Origin: Brasenia schreberi
Taxonomy: Eukaryota > Streptophyta > Magnoliopsida > Nymphaeales > Cabombaceae
Assembly (NCBI GenBank): GCA_036023115.1
Contig: JAYKKT010000088.1
Location: forward strand, 867,001 to 931,000
DNA: 64,000 nucleotides
Direction of reading: 5' to 3'
The notes beneath the pieces were generated by a model. That model had not been told where the DNA came from, did no database searches, and worked only from the letters and a program-made list of their open reading frames with translations. Shown here piece after piece: positions 58,631 to 64,000 of this stretch; the stretch's first letter is position 1, and the number at the start of each line of letters is the position of its first letter. The translations under genes were made by a program, and so were the position numbers.

Positions 58631-61188
58631 TTCTCCCCCACCTAAGCTCTTGACGACCTCGGCATGTTTCGTGGTGATGCTTTTGCAACTCTGAAGCTCT
58701 TAACGAACTTGTCCGCCTCTCAACCCATTGTACCTTCATCTTCTGCTGCTCTTGTTGTCCTCTAGGGCGTAGGTGCCCATAGTAGCTACGGCCTGCACGT
58801 TCAATGTCCGCATGATAAGCCTTAGGTTTACTCGCATGGAAGGCAGTTAGCAATCTATCATGGACGGACTCCAATAGGAACGCCCGATCCCCTACCCTCA
58901 AGATGACTGGTTGAGGACCGTCATCCTTCTGAATCGTCGCAGCGCATTGCCTCGCGACGAGACTATCGCACCACTTCTTCATGCACATCGTTGCCTTCAC
59001 ATCGAGCGGTTGGGAAAATCATGTTGCTCCTGTTGATCAGCGAAGAAGTTGTGTACGGTTGGCAATGTCTTGGAGTCTTGTACAGCCATCCTCTATCATG
59101 CCTCCAACTGCCTTCTGGGTCCTTTGCTCCTATGCAACTTACCTTGCATCCCCTGTCTTGTCTTGTCAACAACAGACTTACGTCGTCGTCTCTTAGGACC
59201 GAAATTTGTTCCTACTTTATTACCTTACCCGCCAGTCTTCTAGTGCTGACGGCCTACCCCTTTTCCGTGAGGTAGGTTCCTTGGACATGCGGTGAGCCAA
59301 ATGTCTCCGCACTCCTTTAGTCTTGTGGCACCAGTCTTCGAGGACACCCTAGATCGAGATATCTTCTGTTTAGCACCCTGCAGTGCCACTTTGCATGTGG
59401 CATTCCCCTGCTTCTGACCTTCTTCGAGCCGAAGCGCTGACACCTTCCGAACATAACCATCATCCGAAGCCGATGCACGAATAACATAGGGTTGATCGTA
59501 ATCCATGAAGACTACTAGATTCGAGGCTAGTCGTATCTCCGCATGGCTCACCCTAAAGAACTCCATGCCAAGTATCACCCGATATTCATCCAACGGTGCC
59601 ACTGTGAAGTTGGTTACCCTGCGTCAACTCTCCACTCGAGTCGCAACAGCAACTGCCTCACCTAGAATGGGTTTGGACTCTAAATTCACAGCCTTCATGT
59701 TGCTACTGCTTCCCACTATCCTTAGGCCCAAACGTTTAGCTTCTTGCGGGCATATAAAGTTGTGAGTTGCGCCAATGTCTACCATTCTCACTGTATCTCT
59801 ATCATTGACAATGATCGGTATGTACATGAGAGCCTTTTTCGTCGGCTTGCGTGACGTTGATCGCCTAATCTATGGCATTCAACAGTCTCATTGCATCAAT
59901 TCTCATAGTGTCTTCCCTTGGGTCGCCATCCGAAGTCTCTGTCCTTTGCACGACGTTAGCGGCGCGCGCAAAGTTCTTTTTGTCTTCGCACTCATATGAG
60001 AAATATTGGCCACCACAATACCAACATTCTTTCTTGAAGGATCCTTTGGCCTTACCCTTCTTTGTTTGGTCTTTACTGTTCCCATGGTCTCTTGGTGTGA
60101 AATACTCGGTTGGAATATCCTTTGAAGTGTCCTACTGATTCTCATTCTTCTAACAATTTTGCCTTTCAGTGTCATGCTTGTCTTTATTAAGACTAGTTAG
60201 ACGACGATTATCAAGTAGACGTTTCGTCGCCGTTATAGCTTTAGAAAGGGTCTACGGGTTAATCCTGTTCAGTACTTGTTCAGCCCACAGTTGTAAACCA
60301 TTAAGAAACTTGAATAAACGATCTTTTGGGCTCATCGTCCGGATGCTCAACATAAGGGTTTGGTATTCCTTAATGTAGTCTTACAATTATCCGTTATGCC
60401 TCAAGCCATCAAGCTTCCTTTTTGCGGCTATCTTAGTATTGCATGGGAGAAAGTGTTCTCGTAGAGCTTGCTTGAACAGATCGCAAGTGTAGATGTGAGT
60501 GAGTCCTACCTCAGCATCCTCCTGCATACGACACCACCACAACATGGTATCGTTTTTTAGAAACATAGCTACTAGCGTTAGTTTATTTTCTTCATCCTCA
60601 AGCTAACCATTTTTGAGGAATAGGTCCATTTGGTAAAGGAAGTTCTACAATACCTGTGCATCACAGCCTCCAGCAAAGGCCTTCGGTTCTCTAACCCTGA
60701 TGCGACGTGGTCGGTCTACTCCCCCACCATGTCCATTCCCATTTGCCAACTTGCGCTCGACACCATCTAATCGAGCCAGCATCTCCAGCTGAAATCGTTC
60801 CGAAGCCTTTCTCTCTGGAAGTTGTACAGATGCACTCTCCTCGAGTCTATGCAGTCGGGTCTTAAAGTCTACCTTAATCTCTTAGACGCGCTGCTCCAAG
60901 TGCTCCACGCGGTCATTAGTCACGTCGCAGGTATACTCGCAAACATCCGTACGTCGTTCCGCCTCTCACTGCGGTGCTCATCTCGCCCGTCAACCAGTCG
61001 AAGCCTTCTACAGCATGCGCAACTGTAGCATTTAAATGACCTACCAACTTTTCGAGTTTGGTTAGTGTAGCGTCCACGTCAGGTAAGATACCTGACGCAG
61101 ATTCGGAAGGGTCGACCACTAGTACAACCTTTATCTTCTCCTTTCTATGACGAATGGGGTCGATGGTCATCTCAGTGTCTGTGACCAT
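58626..61188 (-). pseudogene. Gag-protease coding region of the LTR element (broken)
   Basis: Minus-strand pieces in order: N-terminal gag (61188-60916); the central gag core (about 60560-60240) with FLKNDTMLWWCRMQEDAE, FKQALREHFLPCNT and later YIKEYQTLMLS; a zinc-knuckle-like CWYCGGQYFSYEC (about 60035-59997) in which the usual His is Tyr; a retropepsin-like segment (59827-59624) reading MVDIGATHNFICPQEAKRLGL, where the active-site Asp-Thr-Gly is Asp-Ile-Gly; and a post-protease segment EYRVILGMEFF (59602-59240). The last frame (59000-58626) is unassigned. Stops and frameshifts, for example right after LDGLRHNG, break the reading frame, so this copy is not expected to make intact Gag. Confidence 0.8.
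58631..58645 (-). other. Polypurine tract of the LTR element
   Basis: On the minus strand AGGTGGGGGAGAA lies immediately before the 3' LTR start TGTGACCC. This is the normal position of the plus-strand primer of LTR retrotransposons. Confidence 0.75.
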
Positions 61189-61284
61189 GAGTCAATGTGG
61201 GGCTTTCGTTGACGAAGGGGTTACCTATTTGCTATTAATACGGAGGGAGTGTGTCCCGCACCCACTCGCAATTCTCCAAACCAG

Positions 61285-61304
61285 AACCTGGCTCTGATAC
61301 CAAA
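61285..61304 (-). other. Primer-binding site (initiator-Met tRNA)
   Basis: On the minus strand TTTGGTATCAGAGCCAGG follows the end of the 5' LTR after a 2-base gap. TGGTATCAGAGC is the complement of the 3' end of plant initiator-Met tRNA and is the commonest PBS of plant LTR elements. Confidence 0.85.
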
Positions 61305-61306
61305 GC

Positions 61307-61669
61307 TATCACGCCTCAGTGCTGGAATCACCTAAGGCGCGGAACGCGTGACCGACGCTAGGCTGCGCACAACCTAGCAAGCCTTTCACCAAGGTTGCAG
61401 AGGTTCAGCGAAAGTTTAAGACTGATGATAGGGGAGGGTCGTTTGAAGATAGTAAGGATACTTGAGAATAAATAAGAAAGAATATTGTATTGATAGCAAA
61501 CAACAGTGCGTTTGATAGCAAATAACGGTGCATGGCCCACGACACGCTTACAACTCAGATGCGGGACTCTTCTCTCAAATGAGAGTTTATTGCTAGAGTT
61601 GTCAGGGTGGTTCCCACGTAAAAGCCCTGATTACAGAACCATGGTTCAGTTCGCGGTCGAAGGGTCACA
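61307..61669 (-). repeat. 5' LTR of the gag-protease element
   Basis: About 363 bp, partner of 58290-58630. It contains a local tandem duplication of 'tgatagcaaa.aacagtgc' (about 61493-61535) absent from the other LTR, and the inner end has mutated from TGACA to TGATA. Scattered substitutions between the LTRs show that the insertion is not very recent. Confidence 0.9.
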
Positions 61670-61673
61670 CTAA

Positions 61674-62977
61674 GACGAAACTAAGGCATCTTCTTTCCTC
61701 CATTTTTGTGTAGAACTTATAAGTTTATAACCCTAACATCTCGTGTATATCCACACGAGGCCATCTATGGGGCAGCTCGAGTTTCCCTCTTCAACAATGC
61801 ATCTGTTCCTATCACTACTACCTCAATATCTGGCACATTCATTCAGCACATATTCATCCATTCTTTTCTTAGTGTAATAGTTAATTTGCTCTTCGGTTTC
61901 TTAATATTAATATTTTTGAGGCTATCCCTGGTTTATATTTCATGATGAGTCATGTGGGTACCAATGAAAACCTACATGCATTTATAGAGTTTCGCACACG
62001 GAGCTGCCGGGCTCCTCCGGCTAGAGGTCCATTCAGAGGAATCTTTCAAGTTGAAGGTTCTGAGTTCGATGCCACGGGTGTTCTCATCTGGTAGGGGATG
62101 CCTAACAATAGAAATAAAATATTCAATTTGTGTGAATGAATTTACATTTTGAATGAGCAGCTGATGCAATAACATAAACAATAACAGTATGTATTTTCAG
62201 AAAAAGGACTGTAAGAAGAAAATCCTTGATGAAAAAAGGGTTTTCTTAAAGTTTTAGCTAAGAAAAAGTTAAGACATGACGTTAGTGTTTAAATTGAAGA
62301 CCCCCCTCCTGCATCTTTCTAAGAAAATTTCGTATATGCATTTAGGTTGGGCCAATCTTCTTCATTGTTTGTTGGTTTTGGATGAGAAATCGAGCCAGTG
62401 ACGGTAGCAGGGTCACAGATGGTAAACTAAACACGATCAAGCTAGCTAACATTATGATTCGAAGTTGCAGTTAGTGCCCGATAAGTTTTCATCCAGACAC
62501 GAATCCGAAACTGGCAGGTGTGCTGAAGCTGATTGCACTGTTTAGGTAATAATCTACAACCTGATTAGCTACCCGTGTTGGACTAAGGATTGAAATCTAT
62601 GTGGAATCTGTTTATTCGGATTAAGATGTGCTCAGTTCGGTCCAAAATCCTACCGCTGATATCCTTAAGCGAGGGATTGGCGTCAAGGCTTTATATCAAG
62701 CTGTTCTTTCAATAAGATCCAGAGAACTGAATAAGTACAGCACCTACAAAGATGTTTAAAGAAAACCAAAGTTTAGGATAACCATCTGTGTGTGTGTGCG
62801 CGTGGGAGAGAGAGAGAGACACAATAATTACACATAAATAAATTAACATATATTATTGAAAAGGAAAAGAAAGAAAATTAAAGCTGGAACAGCTTGGGAA
62901 GGACAAGATGCTACTGCCATCCCCCAGATCTGATTCCATGTATAACTCTTCATTATTCACAAGTATGAGGGACACAA
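61674..62977. other. Intergenic region upstream of TPP 3' end
   Basis: I support no gene here. A SINE-like segment lies at about 61985-62110 and a (GT)n(GA)n microsatellite at 62787-62819. The last ~150 bp before 62978 should be the 3' UTR of the trehalose-phosphate phosphatase gene. Confidence 0.5.
61985..62110 (+). mobile_element. SINE-like element
   Basis: A tRNA-like head ('gctgccgggctcctccggct') is followed by 'caagttgaaggttctgagtt' and a B-box-like GTTCGATGCC, then 'ctcatctggtaggggatgcc'. The head-to-B-box spacing is longer than in a tRNA, as is common in decayed SINEs. Confidence 0.4.
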
Positions 62978-63685
62978 TCAATGATCGGTTATCGTCTCCC
63001 AGGCAGACCTCTTCCAGCTAACCAGGTTCTTGAGGAAATCCAGCACCTGCAAAATACCTCACAAAAGAAAGACGTTACTTTTCATTTTCAGAGAAACATA
63101 ACAACGCTCAGAAGATATTCCGTAGCACACCATAAACTCTGATAGTAACACTTGCCTCAGATGGGTCTCTCAAGGAGTAAAAGGCATTAGTTTCTTTAGG
63201 CACCGAGGACACTAAAATGCCGTGACCTCGACTACCCTCGCGCAAAACCTGCATTTCAAATACCAGAACATCATTAAGCAGACGTGTCCAATCTTCCCCC
63301 CAAAAACCTCTGGGCTTACTGCTATTACTGTTGTTGGTCTTCCTAACACACCGTGTTTGCTAAAACACTAGGAAATGTTGTTGGACACACTCAACAGCCA
63401 TGAATTGAAGAATAATGAGTGGTTTCTAGATCAACCAATCATACCCTCCACTCAAAAGACATGAAACAAGGATCAAAACCCATGAATTATTGTTTGGCAC
63501 ACTCAACAGCCATGAATTGAAGAATAACAAAGTGGTTCCTAGATCAACCAATCACTCGACCCACTCAAAAACATGAAGCAAGGATCAAAATCTTTTTGAG
63601 AATCAGTATCTTACCTTAAATGCATCTTCGTCTGTACGATCGTCTCCAATGTATATAGGTAGTACATTGTCAAAATTAGATAAAC
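62978..63685 (-). CDS. Trehalose-6-phosphate phosphatase, C-terminal part (5' end outside window)
   Basis: This is the 3' end of a plant trehalose-6-phosphate phosphatase, a HAD-family enzyme that dephosphorylates trehalose-6-phosphate to trehalose. Visible minus-strand exons are 63685-63615, 63248-63156 and 63046-62978 (stop). They join in phase and encode [22 protein letters not shown], then [31 protein letters not shown] and [13 protein letters not shown] with a short tail ending TDH. The GDDRTDED block is the C-terminal HAD motif that supplies acidic metal-binding residues. The N-terminal exons with the DxDGTL nucleophile motif lie beyond 64000; the next upstream exon is not within 63686-64000. 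The intron after ...RDPSE starts with GC rather than GT (GAG|GCAAGT). The intron between the first two visible exons contains a tandem duplication (about 63380-63590). Confidence 0.92.
63380..63592. repeat. ~113-bp tandem duplication in TPP intron
   Basis: Two direct copies start with TTGGACACACTCAACAGCC near 63381 and TTGGCACACTCAACAGCC near 63494. They run through 'catgaattgaagaataa' and 'ctagatcaaccaatca' to 'caaggatcaaaa'. They differ by several substitutions and small indels. Confidence 0.8.
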
Positions 63686-64000
63686 CTGCATCATCAACAA
63701 GAAGTTGTAAATAACACAGTCCAGGTAGGCAAGATTTTGCAGCCATGATCCCATGGTCAAGGTATCTTAGATGTCCGCAAACGGGAGAAGGCCTCAGCTG
63801 CTAGCATGGACCAAAGCTAGCGTGTAAAGATTAGGCTCTGGGGGCAAGGGCTCCTAACTTAATTTGTTTGAGGGGATGATTGTCACACCGAGGGTCTCGT
63901 TTCCCGCATGACAAATCAAACCAAAAGGATTACTCAATTAAAATGATCAGGGATCAGCACTCAACTTTGCACTCGCCTTCATATGGTAAGCATAAGCATA
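63686..64000. other. TPP intron reaching the window edge
   Basis: No further TPP exon is recognisable in these 315 bases, so the next upstream exon lies outside the window. Confidence 0.5.

Larger units (their letters stand above)
58290..61669 (-). mobile_element. Non-autonomous gag-protease LTR retrotransposon
   Basis: This is a complete-looking 3.4-kb LTR retrotransposon on the minus strand. Two LTRs (61669-61307 as 5', 58630-58290 as 3') start TGTGACCC and end in TGACA or a mutated TGATA. A primer-binding site complementary to initiator-Met tRNA (TGGTATCAGAGCCAGG) lies 2-3 bases inside the 5' LTR, and a purine tract (GGTGGGGGAGAA) abuts the 3' LTR. CTAA flanks both ends (58286-58289, 61670-61673) as a short target duplication. 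The 2.7-kb interior encodes gag and a retropepsin-like domain, with no reverse transcriptase, RNase H or integrase. It must therefore have moved with enzymes supplied in trans, like the TR-GAG-type plant elements. Confidence 0.85.

Noticed and set aside
59505..60378. Plus-strand frames across the LTR element
   Set aside because: They are antisense to gag/protease, which carries the recognisable motifs and fits the PBS and polypurine-tract orientation.

Overview
This window is nuclear DNA of a flowering plant. It is AT-rich and dense in microsatellites, and its genes are split into many short exons with GT-AG introns. The protein families are plant-type: a RIN2/RIN3-like E3 ligase, a GLV/RGF peptide precursor, a plant SKA1 homologue, a plant complex I subunit and a trehalose-phosphate phosphatase. 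The transposons are plant-type too: RTE-clade LINEs with (TTG)n tails and an LTR element primed by initiator-Met tRNA. I cannot name the species.

Layout, left to right. 1-2.2 kb: intergenic, one SINE-like remnant. 2.2-5.4 kb: long RTE LINE, minus strand. 8.05-11.7 kb: complex I subunit NDUFB8, minus strand, four exons, with a 5'-truncated RTE LINE (12.06-13.77 kb) just upstream. 17.0-28.1 kb: RIN2/RIN3-like ubiquitin ligase, minus strand, twelve exons, with introns swollen by RTE copies. 29.5-38.2 kb: gene-poor, rich in microsatellites. 38.4-39.0 kb: a two-exon GOLVEN/RGF precursor, plus strand. 42.9-46.6 kb: nine-exon SKA1 homologue, plus strand. 47.5-51.9 kb: the C-terminal part of a type 1 methionine aminopeptidase (MAP1A-like), minus strand, which looks like a decayed, 5'-truncated copy. 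52.2-57.9 kb: two RTE LINEs head to tail, plus strand. 58.3-61.7 kb: a structurally complete but gag-protease-only LTR retrotransposon, minus strand. 63.0-64.0 kb: the last three visible exons of a trehalose-6-phosphate phosphatase, minus strand, running off the right edge.

The exon chains were built by hand from splice signals, reading-phase agreement and recognised family sequence. Four genes give phase-consistent chains: RIN2-like 582 aa, SKA1 269 aa, NDUFB8 139 aa and GLV 144 aa. The genes do not form a functional cluster; this is an ordinary plant gene neighbourhood broken up by retrotransposons.

The observations I rate highest are: the GLV/RGF precursor and the duplication in its intron; the repeated, dispersed 5' module of the RTE LINEs; a 78-bp minimal RTE insertion with a perfect 14-bp target duplication; the gag-protease-only LTR element with degenerate catalytic motifs; the broken MAP1A; and the C-terminal extension of NDUFB8. 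I found no clearly new multi-gene system.
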